A DNA stretch of 64,000 bases from an uncultured Phascolarctobacterium sp. (lineage in GTDB: Bacteria > Bacillota > Negativicutes > Acidaminococcales > Acidaminococcaceae), in NCBI GenBank assembly GCA_947589605.1, contig CANQBR010000004.1, positions 19,292 through 83,291 of the forward strand, read 5' to 3'. Below, piece after piece: positions 25,119 through 32,499 of this stretch. Positions within the stretch are counted from its first letter, which is position 1. Each line of letters begins with the position of its first letter. A program made the position numbers and the translations under genes. Under the pieces are notes generated by a model. It made no database searches, was not told the origin of the DNA, and worked only from the letters and a program-made list of their open reading frames with translations.

Positions 25119-26393
25119 TCATTCGTTTTCTTTATAGACGAAGACCATGTCTCTGATACGGACGGTGGCCCCTTCTCCTACGCCTTTTTCCTTCAAGGCT
25201 TCATCGATGCCCAAACGTTTCCAGATAAGTTGAAAACGATGGAGAGCCTCGGAGTTGTCGAAGTTGGTCATGGCCACCAACCGCTCGATGTTGCGGCCTC
25301 GCACTTCCCATTCGGTGTCGTTGCCCACGACGATCTCGAAGCTGTCCGGGTCGATCTCTTCGAAGGGAGCCAAGTCTTCTTCGTCTTCTTCGGGCACGTA
25401 GCGGCCCAAAAGTTCGTAAGCTTTATACATCAGTTCCTGCAGACCTTCGCCGGTGGCAGCGCTGACTTTGGCGATCTCGTAGCCTTTGGCTTCCACGTAG
25501 GCTTTGAGGCGGGCGAAATTTTCTTCGGCGCCGGGCAGGTCCATCTTGTTGGCCACCACCAGCTGTTTGCGGCGGCCCAGCCGTTCGCTGTATTCTCTCA
25601 GTTCTGCGTTGATCTTTTCGAAATCGTCCACCGGATCGCGGCCGTCTACGGCGGCCACGTCTACGATGTGGAGCAGTACCTTGGTCCTCTCGATGTGGCG
25701 CAAAAAGTCGTGGCCCAGGCCTACGCCGTCGTGAGCTCCTTCGATGAGGCCGGGGATGTCGGCCAGCACGAAAGAATGTTCTTCATCGATGCGCACTACG
25801 CCCAGTACCGGGGTGAGAGTGGTGAAGTGATAGGCGGCGATCTCGGGGCGGGCGGCGCTCACTTGGGCGATGATGGAGGACTTGCCCACGGAAGGATAGC
25901 CCACCAAGCCTACGTCCGCCAACAATTTCAATTCCAATTTCAGCCAGCGGTACTCGCCGGGCTCGCCTTTTTCGGCGAAAGTGGGGGCCCTGTTGGTGCT
26001 GGTGGCGTAGCAGGCGTTGCCTTTGCCGCCGCGGCCGCCTTTGGCGGCCACATATTCTTGCCCGTGCTCCACCAGATCGGCCAAAAGAGCATCGGTGGCG
26101 TCGTCCCGCACCAAAGTGCCGAGGGGCACCTTCACGTAAACGGCGGCGGCCTGCTCGCCGGTGCAATTTTTGTTGCCGCCTTTGCCGCCGGCTTTGGCGA
26201 TGAATTTTCTCTTATAACGGAAGTCGATGAGGGTGTTCAAATTTTCATCGGCTCGCAAAATAACGTCGCCGCCCCGGCCGCCGTTGCCGCCGTTGGGGCC
26301 GCCTCTCTCCACGAATTTTTCTCGGCGAAAGCTGCTCATGCCGTCGCCGCCGTCTCCTGCTTCCACGTAGATCCTTGCTCGGTCGAAAAACAT
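25119..26393 (-). CDS. obgE: Obg family GTPase
   Basis: This 424-residue essential GTPase associates with the 50S ribosomal subunit and responds to ppGpp. Three domains are visible: the glycine-rich Obg fold at the N-terminus (GGDGGDGMSSFRREK, PNGGNGGRGG), a G domain from about residue 160 (GYPSVGKSSII, ADIPGLIEGA, NKMD), and a C-terminal OCT domain. It is the first gene of the minus-strand obgE-proBA operon, with a good promoter about 60 bases upstream. Confidence 0.97.
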   Translation of the reverse strand: MFFDRARIYVEAGDGGDGMSSFRREKFVERGGPNGGNGGRGGDVILRADENLNTLIDFRYKRKFIAKAGGKGGNKNCTGEQAAAVYVKVPLGTLVRDDATDALLADLVEHGQEYVAAKGGRGGKGNACYATSTNRAPTFAEKGEPGEYRWLKLELKLLADVGLVGYPSVGKSSIIAQVSAARPEIAAYHFTTLTPVLGVVRIDEEHSFVLADIPGLIEGAHDGVGLGHDFLRHIERTKVLLHIVDVAAVDGRDPVDDFEKINAELREYSERLGRRKQLVVANKMDLPGAEENFARLKAYVEAKGYEIAKVSAATGEGLQELMYKAYELLGRYVPEEDEEDLAPFEEIDPDSFEIVVGNDTEWEVRGRNIERLVAMTNFDNSEALHRFQLIWKRLGIDEALKEKGVGEGATVRIRDMVFVYKENE

Positions 26394-26451
26394 GACGATC
26401 TCCTCGGTCTCTTTTTAAAACACAGAAAGATAAATGCATACAGATACTAAC

Positions 26452-26481
26452 ATTATACTCCTATCTTCCCGCCTTAGGCAA
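26452..26481 (-). promoter_or_regulatory. Predicted promoter of obgE-proBA
   Basis: On the minus strand TTGCCT (26476-26481) and a perfect TATAAT (26452-26457) are separated by 18 bases, about 60 bases before obgE. Confidence 0.6.
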
Positions 26482-26502
26482 GGAATTTGACGGCCTTGCG
26501 GT

Positions 26503-26531
26503 TTGACTTATGCCGAAAAATAAACTACAAT
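26503..26531 (+). promoter_or_regulatory. Predicted promoter of the AAA+ ATPase gene
   Basis: TTGACT (26503-26508) and TACAAT (26526-26531) are spaced by 17 bases. It opens a leader of about 200 bases before the ATG at 26736. The leader contains GC-rich inverted segments around 26540-26620, but I could not define a known riboswitch. Confidence 0.55.
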
Positions 26532-26735
26532 TTAGAAAAAGGAGCGCAGTCGCGAGCCGGCACGCAAAATTTTTTTCTTTGGGCGCGCGGCTCGAGGCGC
26601 GAGCGGCCTTGCTTTTTTGAAAAAACCATCGACACTCAGCCTGAGGAGAAAAAAATTCAGAAAAAATATTTCGGCCCGGGCGAGAAAAGCTCCCGACTTT
26701 TCAAGACTACCGACAGCGCAAAGGAGCGGATTTCT

Positions 26736-28058
26736 ATGTATAAAGAATTGGCAAAATTGGTCGTCTATCGCAATTTGGAAGAGGACAACCTCCTCTTTCC
26801 CTTGGCGGAGCTCATCCGCACTTTTTCGTCCGGCTCTTACGACAAGGCGGACCTTTTGGGGCGGGTCTACAGTCAGATCCACAAGCTGCTGGACGTGGCC
26901 ACCCGCTACGGCTTCGACCGCAATTTGTGGCATAACTATCTCACCTATCTTTTGATCAGCACCGAGACTCCTTTCTCCATCACCTGCGAAAAGGTGGGCG
27001 CCTGCGAGGGCACGGTGAATAATTTGGTGAAGAACGATTTCGACGTGTTCAAAAAACTTTTCGACTACGATTTTTCGCCCTTGGAGAAAGCGCTGGACAC
27101 CGATGTGTTTTCTCTCATTGAAAATTACCGCAGCGTGGCCAAGAAAAAGAGCCGCTACAACGAAAACATCAGCGAGAAAGTGCGGACCTTGAGCGCCGCC
27201 ATCGCACAGGCAAAAGACGGGGAAGAGATCTACCGCCTCGTCACCGATTTTTATAAAGCCTACGGCGTGGGAAAATTAGGGCTGAACAAAGCCTTCCGCA
27301 TCGCCGGCAGCGGCGAAGAAGCCTGCTTGGTGCCCATCGCCAACACTTCCAAACTCACCTTCGCCGACTTGGTGGGCTACGAATGGCAAAAGGCGGAGCT
27401 GATCGCCAACACAGAGGCCTTCATCGCAGGAAGGCCGGCCAACAATGTGCTGCTCTTCGGCGATATGGGCACGGGCAAATCCAGCTCCATCAAAGCCCTC
27501 ATCAACCAATACTACGATGCGGGGCTGCGGATGATAGAGATCTACAAGCATCAGTTCAAAGAACTGTCTGCGGTGGTGTCGCAGATCAAGAGCCGCAACT
27601 ACCGTTTCATCATCTACATGGACGATCTTTCTTTCGAAGAATTCGAGACCGACTATAAATATTTGAAGGCCATCATCGAAGGGGGCCTGGAGATCCAGCC
27701 GGACAACATCCTCATTTATGCCACCAGCAACCGCCGCCACCTCATCAACGAAACATGGAAGGACCGGCAGGACGTGACCAACGAGGGTGGCATCCACAAA
27801 TCGGACAACATGCAGGAGAAACTGTCGCTGGTGAACCGTTTCGGCTGCACCATCTACTACGGCCAGCCGGATCAGCAGGAATATTTCCGCATCGTAGACA
27901 CTTTGGCCCAACGCCAGGGCGTGAAATTGGCAGAAGAAGAGCTGCACCGGGAAGCAAAACGCTGGGAGCTGCATCACGGCGGCCTTTCCGGCCGCACCGC
28001 CCAGCAATTCATCAATTACCTTTTGGGCCGACAAAAAGAAACAGAAGACCTGCTCTGA
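26736..28058 (+). CDS. AAA+ ATPase, DUF815 family
   Basis: This 440-residue protein has an N-terminal helical part (about 1-200) and a C-terminal AAA+ ATPase domain. Walker A is LLFGDMGTGKSSSIKALI (about residue 248) and the Walker B-like stretch is FIIYMDDLSFEEFE. Sensor-1-like ATSNRRHLI and SGRTAQQF blocks follow. This layout matches the DUF815 family, whose cellular role is unknown. Substrate remodelling is inferred only from the fold. I chose the ATG at 26736 because AAGGAG precedes it by 9 bases; the longer frame upstream covers the leader. It is monocistronic, convergent with fur. Confidence 0.9.
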   Translation: MYKELAKLVVYRNLEEDNLLFPLAELIRTFSSGSYDKADLLGRVYSQIHKLLDVATRYGFDRNLWHNYLTYLLISTETPFSITCEKVGACEGTVNNLVKNDFDVFKKLFDYDFSPLEKALDTDVFSLIENYRSVAKKKSRYNENISEKVRTLSAAIAQAKDGEEIYRLVTDFYKAYGVGKLGLNKAFRIAGSGEEACLVPIANTSKLTFADLVGYEWQKAELIANTEAFIAGRPANNVLLFGDMGTGKSSSIKALINQYYDAGLRMIEIYKHQFKELSAVVSQIKSRNYRFIIYMDDLSFEEFETDYKYLKAIIEGGLEIQPDNILIYATSNRRHLINETWKDRQDVTNEGGIHKSDNMQEKLSLVNRFGCTIYYGQPDQQEYFRIVDTLAQRQGVKLAEEELHREAKRWELHHGGLSGRTAQQFINYLLGRQKETEDLL

Positions 28059-28121
28059 AAAACGCACCCGTCTGCTGCGAGGCGACGCGTTAAAAAGTCA
28101 GGTCGAAAATTTTCGCACATG

Positions 28122-28151
28122 CAAAAAGACCTCCGGCCGGGGCCGGAGGTC
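28122..28151 (-). terminator. Terminator after the fur-type gene
   Basis: GACCTCCGGCC (28128-28138) pairs with GGCCGGAGGTC (28141-28151). Read on the minus strand the stem is followed by TTTTT. It lies just downstream of the Fur-type regulator. Confidence 0.88.
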
Positions 28152-28161
28152 GTGAAGGCTG

Positions 28162-28602
28162 TCACTCGTTGTTTTTTGCTTTTTTCTTTTGACAAGCGGG
28201 GCAGAGCCCGAAGAAGTAGAACTGTTCGCCGCTGATGCTGTAGCCGCTTTTGGCAGCTACGTCTTCGATCACTGCGGCGGTCCGGGCGCTGGTGATGTCC
28301 CGCACTTCACCGCACTCCAAACAGCGCAGGTGACTGTGCTTTTCGGTGTTGGCGTCGTAGCGAAAGCTGTTCTCGCCGGTGTTCAGCACTTGGATGAGGC
28401 CTATCTTGCTGAGGGCATCCAAATTTTTGTAAACAGTGGCCAAACTCAATTCTTTGTATTTGGGACGCAAAATTTTGTAGAGCTCGTCGGCATCGGGATG
28501 CCAGCGCTCTTTGCTCAAAGCGGCATACACCGCCAGCCGTTGGGGCGTCACTTTGTACCCGTTTTCATGCAGGGCGGCGGCTACTTCAGCGGTCGTCAGC
28601 AT
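28162..28602 (-). CDS. Fur/PerR-family metalloregulator
   Basis: This 146-residue ferric-uptake-family regulator has an N-terminal winged helix (YKVTPQRLAVYAALSKERWHPDADELY; SLATVYKNLDAL), the metal-site block EKHSHLRCLECGEV, and two structural-zinc CxxC pairs (CLEC and CPAC). The features fit PerR (peroxide sensing) as well as Fur, and an aerotolerance role would suit an anaerobe. I chose the ATG at 28602, with AAGGAT about 10 bases upstream; a TTG 24 bases earlier is also in frame. The promoter carries a palindrome suggesting autoregulation. Confidence 0.92.
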   Translation of the reverse strand: MLTTAEVAAALHENGYKVTPQRLAVYAALSKERWHPDADELYKILRPKYKELSLATVYKNLDALSKIGLIQVLNTGENSFRYDANTEKHSHLRCLECGEVRDITSARTAAVIEDVAAKSGYSISGEQFYFFGLCPACQKKKAKNNE

Positions 28603-28626
28603 CTCGATCCCATCCTTTGCGTGCAA

Positions 28627-28673
28627 ATGATCATACCGTAATCATTCTAGCGTAAAAAGGGGCGGGCTGTCAA
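28627..28673 (-). promoter_or_regulatory. Fur-type gene promoter with candidate operator
   Basis: On the minus strand TTGACA (28668-28673) and TAGAAT (28644-28649) are spaced by 18 bases. Over and just after the -10 lies ATGAT-N9-ATCAT (28627-28645), a 19-bp inverted repeat like a degenerate Fur/PerR box. The position would block initiation, consistent with autorepression. Confidence 0.6.
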
Positions 28674-28848
28674 TGTTTACATCTTGCGCCGACGGCAAGA
28701 CCGCTTTCGTTTGGGGGACAGGTTTTATTTCTTCCCTTTATAGCAGGATAATGAGCGCCGCAGGGCGAAAGAAACAAAATTGACCATATAACCGCAAACC
28801 TCCGGCCCGCCGCCTGTGCGTCGGACCTTTCAAGGAGAAGTGAAGATC

Positions 28849-30411
28849 ATGAAGCTGTGCAAGATAATATTTTTGTCGGTCCTCTTGCTGCTTTGTCATA
28901 TGGGGGGAGCTGCTGCCAAGGGGACTCTCCTCTATGTGCCCATGGACAACAGGCCGGTGAACCTGTCTTATACCGTCGAGACCATGCGTCAGGCCGGCTG
29001 GGACGTGCTGCTGCCGCCCCGGGAATTTTTGGCCGACGAAAAGAAGCCCGCAGACCCCGAAGCTATTTTCGCTTGGCTGGAAGGAAATGCAGAGGGCTCT
29101 TTGGCCGTGGTGGTCTCTTCCGATGCTCTTCTTTACGGCGGGCTGGTGGCCAGCCGTACTCACGAACTGCCTTTTCCTGTGCTCGCTCAAAGAGCTCAGC
29201 GTTTGATCGAGCTCAAACATCGCTACAGAGGGCAGGAAGTGTACGTCTTCACCACCATCATGCGCTCGCCCATGATCAGCGCCGCCCCGGTAGAGCCGGC
29301 CTATTATCGGGAATGGGGGCCGAAACTTTTTCGTTTGGGCGCTTTGGAGGACAAAAAAGAATTTAAAGAGCTCCGCCACGGCGAGGGCAGCGAGCTGAAA
29401 AAATTGCGCAAGCTCATCCCCAAGACCATTCTGGACGATCTGTACGGCCGGCGGGCCGTCAATATCAAGATCACCGAATTGTTGCTCCACGGAGTGGAGA
29501 GCGGCGACTTCGATTATCTCCTCATCGGCAGAGACGACACAGCTCCTTTCTCTCAGGCCCACAGAGAAGCCCGGCGGATGGAGATCTTGGTGAACGAACT
29601 GCCCAAGGAGAAGATACGTTTCTTCGCCGGTGCAGATCAATTGGGCCTGCTGCTTTTGGTGCGGGCGGCCAATCGTTTGCAGATGGAGCTGCCTTTCGTG
29701 CAGACGGTCTATGCTCCGGGCAGAGGCGGCGACACCGTGCCCGTTTATGAAGACGATAAGATCAGTTCAACTGCCAAGGCCCACATCTTCGCCGCCGGGG
29801 CCGTGCCGGTGAGCAGCGGCCGCAGGGCCGACTATATTTTGGCGGTGAACACGCCTAAAGACGGGGCCACATTCATGTCTGCCCATCCTTCCAACACTGC
29901 CGCGCCTAAAAAAGAGACCGCAGCTTTTGTCGAACAGGTGAAAAAATATTTGTCCGAAGGCCGCCCGGTCATGGTGGCCGACGTGAAATACGGCAACGGC
30001 GCGGATAACAGTCTCATCCCCCGACTTTTTCAAGAAGGGATAGGATATAAGATCAGTTCATACAGCGGCTGGAACACGGCCAGCAATTCTTTGGGCTTTG
30101 CTTTGGCTCAGGGCCTGCTGCGTCCTCTCTTGACGCAGGAGCAGCGGGAAGTTCTGCTCACGCAGCGTTATCTGGACGACTGGGCTTATCAGAGCAACGC
30201 TCGTCTTACTGTGGCGAGGGAAGTAGTGTGGCCGCAACGCTGGCCCAACAGCGGGCTCGACGAAAAGCAAAAGCAAGTCGTCGAAGCTGCCGTCGCCAAA
30301 GCCGTGACCGAAGTTGCACAGCCTCTCTTGGGAGAGGCGACGATAAAAAAATTTTCGCTGACTCTGCCTTGGAGCCGTCTTTTCGAAGTAGATGCGGAGC
30401 CTAAACAATGA
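28849..30411 (+). CDS. Secreted DUF4127 family protein
   Basis: This 520-residue protein begins with a clear signal peptide (MKLCKIIFLSVLLLLCHMGG, cleavage likely after AAAKG), so it is exported. The mature start TLLYVPMDNRPVNLSYT and blocks such as SSDALLYGGLVASR, GRDDTAPFSQAHRE and YSGWNTASNSLGFAL match DUF4127, a family of unknown function in Firmicutes. The ATG at 28849 follows AAGGAG. Its stop overlaps the GNAT gene by four bases. It heads a long plus-strand run with envelope-related genes. I cannot assign a reaction. Confidence 0.88.
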   Translation: MKLCKIIFLSVLLLLCHMGGAAAKGTLLYVPMDNRPVNLSYTVETMRQAGWDVLLPPREFLADEKKPADPEAIFAWLEGNAEGSLAVVVSSDALLYGGLVASRTHELPFPVLAQRAQRLIELKHRYRGQEVYVFTTIMRSPMISAAPVEPAYYREWGPKLFRLGALEDKKEFKELRHGEGSELKKLRKLIPKTILDDLYGRRAVNIKITELLLHGVESGDFDYLLIGRDDTAPFSQAHREARRMEILVNELPKEKIRFFAGADQLGLLLLVRAANRLQMELPFVQTVYAPGRGGDTVPVYEDDKISSTAKAHIFAAGAVPVSSGRRADYILAVNTPKDGATFMSAHPSNTAAPKKETAAFVEQVKKYLSEGRPVMVADVKYGNGADNSLIPRLFQEGIGYKISSYSGWNTASNSLGFALAQGLLRPLLTQEQREVLLTQRYLDDWAYQSNARLTVAREVVWPQRWPNSGLDEKQKQVVEAAVAKAVTEVAQPLLGEATIKKFSLTLPWSRLFEVDAEPKQ

Positions 30412-31016
30412 ATTCGCTGCGTTTGCGTTTGGCTGAAGACGAAGATGCCCCCGCTCTGTTGGAGATCTATCGCCCCTATGTGGAGAGCCCGGACTTTTCT
30501 GTAAGCGATACCTCTTTCGAATATGAAGCGCCCTCTTTAGAAGAGTGGCGGGAGCGGATGGCGGCGATACGCCGGGTCTTCCCCTATTTGGTGATAGAAG
30601 AAAATGCAAGACCGGTGGGCTATGCCTACGGCCACAGTTACAGAGAAAGGGCCGCTTACCACGGCTGCGTCGAAGTGACTGTTTATTTGGAACAAGAGGC
30701 CACAGGTCGCGGTTTGGGCCGCATCCTTTACGCCGGTCTGGAAGAAATTTTGTGCTCTATGGGCATAGTCAATGCATATGCCTGCATCACCGCCCATAAC
30801 GAAGCAAGTCTCGCCTTTCATCGGGCCCTTGGTTATAAACTTTGCGGCTCTTTTCCCAAAAGCGGTTTCAAAAACGGCCATTATATAGATATGGTGTGGC
30901 TCGCTAAACAGCTGGCTCCCTATCCGCCTATGCTGGGACCGCTGCAGAGAGTTTGCGATCTGGAGCGGGCTCACCTAGAAGCGATCCTTGCGGCGGCCGC
31001 CGCAGGCAAACGATGA
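30408..31016 (+). CDS. GNAT acetyltransferase (phosphinothricin acetyltransferase-like)
   Basis: This 202-residue GNAT-fold N-acetyltransferase opens with LRLRLAEDEDAPALLEIYRPYV, typical of the PAT/bar subgroup, and has acetyl-CoA-binding EQEATGRGLGRILYAGL (about residue 95) and AHNEASLAFHRALGYKLCGSF. Members acetylate amino groups of small molecules, such as methionine sulfone or phosphinothricin analogues. The natural substrate here is unknown. It overlaps both neighbours by four bases, so it is translationally coupled to DUF4127 and GtrA. A C-terminal extension of about 30 residues is present. Confidence 0.88.
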   Translation: MNSLRLRLAEDEDAPALLEIYRPYVESPDFSVSDTSFEYEAPSLEEWRERMAAIRRVFPYLVIEENARPVGYAYGHSYRERAAYHGCVEVTVYLEQEATGRGLGRILYAGLEEILCSMGIVNAYACITAHNEASLAFHRALGYKLCGSFPKSGFKNGHYIDMVWLAKQLAPYPPMLGPLQRVCDLERAHLEAILAAAAAGKR

Positions 31017-31456
31017 AAAAGAAAGAGCTCTTCGGCTACGATTACAGCCGCAAAGAAGGCATTAAGCTGTTGCTCTATCTCTTCGTGGGAGGAACGGCGG
31101 CGTTGGTAGAGTGGGCGCTCTTCTATATTTTCTTCTATCATCTTTTCGCCGACAGAGGGCTCTCTCTTCCTTGGCTCACCAACATCGCCACGGCAGCGGC
31201 CTTCGGCCTCTCGACTCTTTATCATTATTTTTTGGGAAACATTTTGGTCTTCGACAGCGGCAGCCGTTTTTCCCGGGGCAAGGAACTGAGCTTGGTCTTT
31301 TTGGTCAGCGTGCTGGGCCTCGGTTTCAACCTCATCCTCATGTACTTTTTCGTTTCATTGCTGGCCTGGCCGCCGCTTTTTTCGAAGATAGGGGCCAGTG
31401 CCATAGTGGTGGCTTGGAACTACCTTTCCCGTAAACGATTTATCTTCAGGAGCTAA
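31013..31456 (+). CDS. GtrA-family membrane protein
   Basis: This 147-residue protein has four predicted membrane helices, with hydrophobic stretches at about residues 18-40, 53-75, 85-110 and 117-138. The family pattern is YLFVGGTAALVEW at the start and VVAWNYLSRKRFIF at the C-terminus. GtrA-like proteins are thought to flip or translocate undecaprenyl-linked sugars for surface glycans. It overlaps the GNAT gene by ATGA and precedes the lipid kinase by two bases. The context of lipid kinase and LTA-synthase-like protein supports an envelope role. Confidence 0.9.
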   Translation: MKKKELFGYDYSRKEGIKLLLYLFVGGTAALVEWALFYIFFYHLFADRGLSLPWLTNIATAAAFGLSTLYHYFLGNILVFDSGSRFSRGKELSLVFLVSVLGLGFNLILMYFFVSLLAWPPLFSKIGASAIVVAWNYLSRKRFIFRS

Positions 31457-31458
31457 AG

Positions 31459-32400
31459 ATGCCTTTGACTTCTCTAAACAAAGAACGATTGCGCAGAGTG
31501 GTCATCGTTCACAATCGCAACAGCGGCAAGCAATTCTTCGCCAGCGTTTTGAGCAGAGTGAACGAGATCCATAAGCGGCTGAAGTCTGTTTTGACCACCA
31601 AAGAAGTGGAACTGTGGGATGTGTCCCGCTTCGAAGAACTGGAAGGGATAGCCGAACGTTTGGCGGCGAAAAAAGTCGACTGGGTGATAATCGCCGGCGG
31701 CGACGGCACCGTTCGGGCGCTCATCGATCTTATGCTGCGGCAAGACTATCGTCCTTTCATCAGCGTTTTTCCCGCCGGCACCGTTAATCTGGTGGCCAAA
31801 GAACTGCAGTTGAGCATAGAACCGGAGCGTTGGATGAAACGGGTGAGCCGTTTCAATACGGTGCCCGTTTATTTGGGCCGCGCCAACGGCCGCGTCTTTT
31901 TGACCGTGTTGGGCATAGGCTTCGACTCTCTGGTCGTAGACAGCGTTTCTTCTTTAGAGAAAAAATTGCTCAGCAAATTCGCCTATGTGGTGCAGGGCAC
32001 GGAGCTGATGCGGAAAGAATTCATCTTCAGCAATTGGAGCTATCGCTTTCAGGTGCGTTTCGACGATGAAGAAGAATGGCACGAAGGCTCTTCGGTCATC
32101 GTGGGCAAGAGCCGCTATTACGCAGGCCGCTATAATATCTTCAGCGACGCCGCTCTCTCTAAACCCTTGCTTTACGTAGCTCTCTTTCAGGGAAGCAAGC
32201 GGATGGATTTCCTTCGCTATACTGCTTTGATCGGCATGGAAGCTCTCACTATGGACAAAACAGTGCTCTTCAAAAAAGCAAAGAAAGTGGAGATCCGCTG
32301 CAACACGGAAGCTTTCGTGGCAGAGTTGGACGGAGATGCGGTGGCTCACGCTCCCTTGACGGTGGCGATCGATACGGCGCCGCTCTCTTTCATCGCTTAG
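31459..32400 (+). CDS. Diacylglycerol-kinase-family lipid kinase
   Basis: This 313-residue protein is of the YegS/DgkB/BmrU family. The nucleotide-binding IIAGGDGTVRALID motif is at about residue 75, followed by FPAGTVNLVAKEL and a beta-sandwich C-terminal domain. Such enzymes phosphorylate diacylglycerol or related lipids on the cytoplasmic side. It lies directly upstream of the LTA-synthase-like gene. In Gram-positives DgkB recycles the diacylglycerol released by LtaS, so a comparable recycling role here is a reasonable inference. Confidence 0.9.
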   Translation: MPLTSLNKERLRRVVIVHNRNSGKQFFASVLSRVNEIHKRLKSVLTTKEVELWDVSRFEELEGIAERLAAKKVDWVIIAGGDGTVRALIDLMLRQDYRPFISVFPAGTVNLVAKELQLSIEPERWMKRVSRFNTVPVYLGRANGRVFLTVLGIGFDSLVVDSVSSLEKKLLSKFAYVVQGTELMRKEFIFSNWSYRFQVRFDDEEEWHEGSSVIVGKSRYYAGRYNIFSDAALSKPLLYVALFQGSKRMDFLRYTALIGMEALTMDKTVLFKKAKKVEIRCNTEAFVAELDGDAVAHAPLTVAIDTAPLSFIA

Positions 32401-32499
32401 TATCGGCTGCAAATTCGTGCCGCTTAGATAGAGCTAGGCGGCCGTTTTGATATTTTTCGACCCGGCCACACAAGAATCATGGACAAGGAGGCGGCGCAC

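Noticed and set aside
24092..26450. Long plus-strand frames of 354 and 471 codons
   Set aside because: They lie antisense to proB and obgE, whose motifs are unmistakable. The predicted products are rich in His, Gly and Ala without family blocks.
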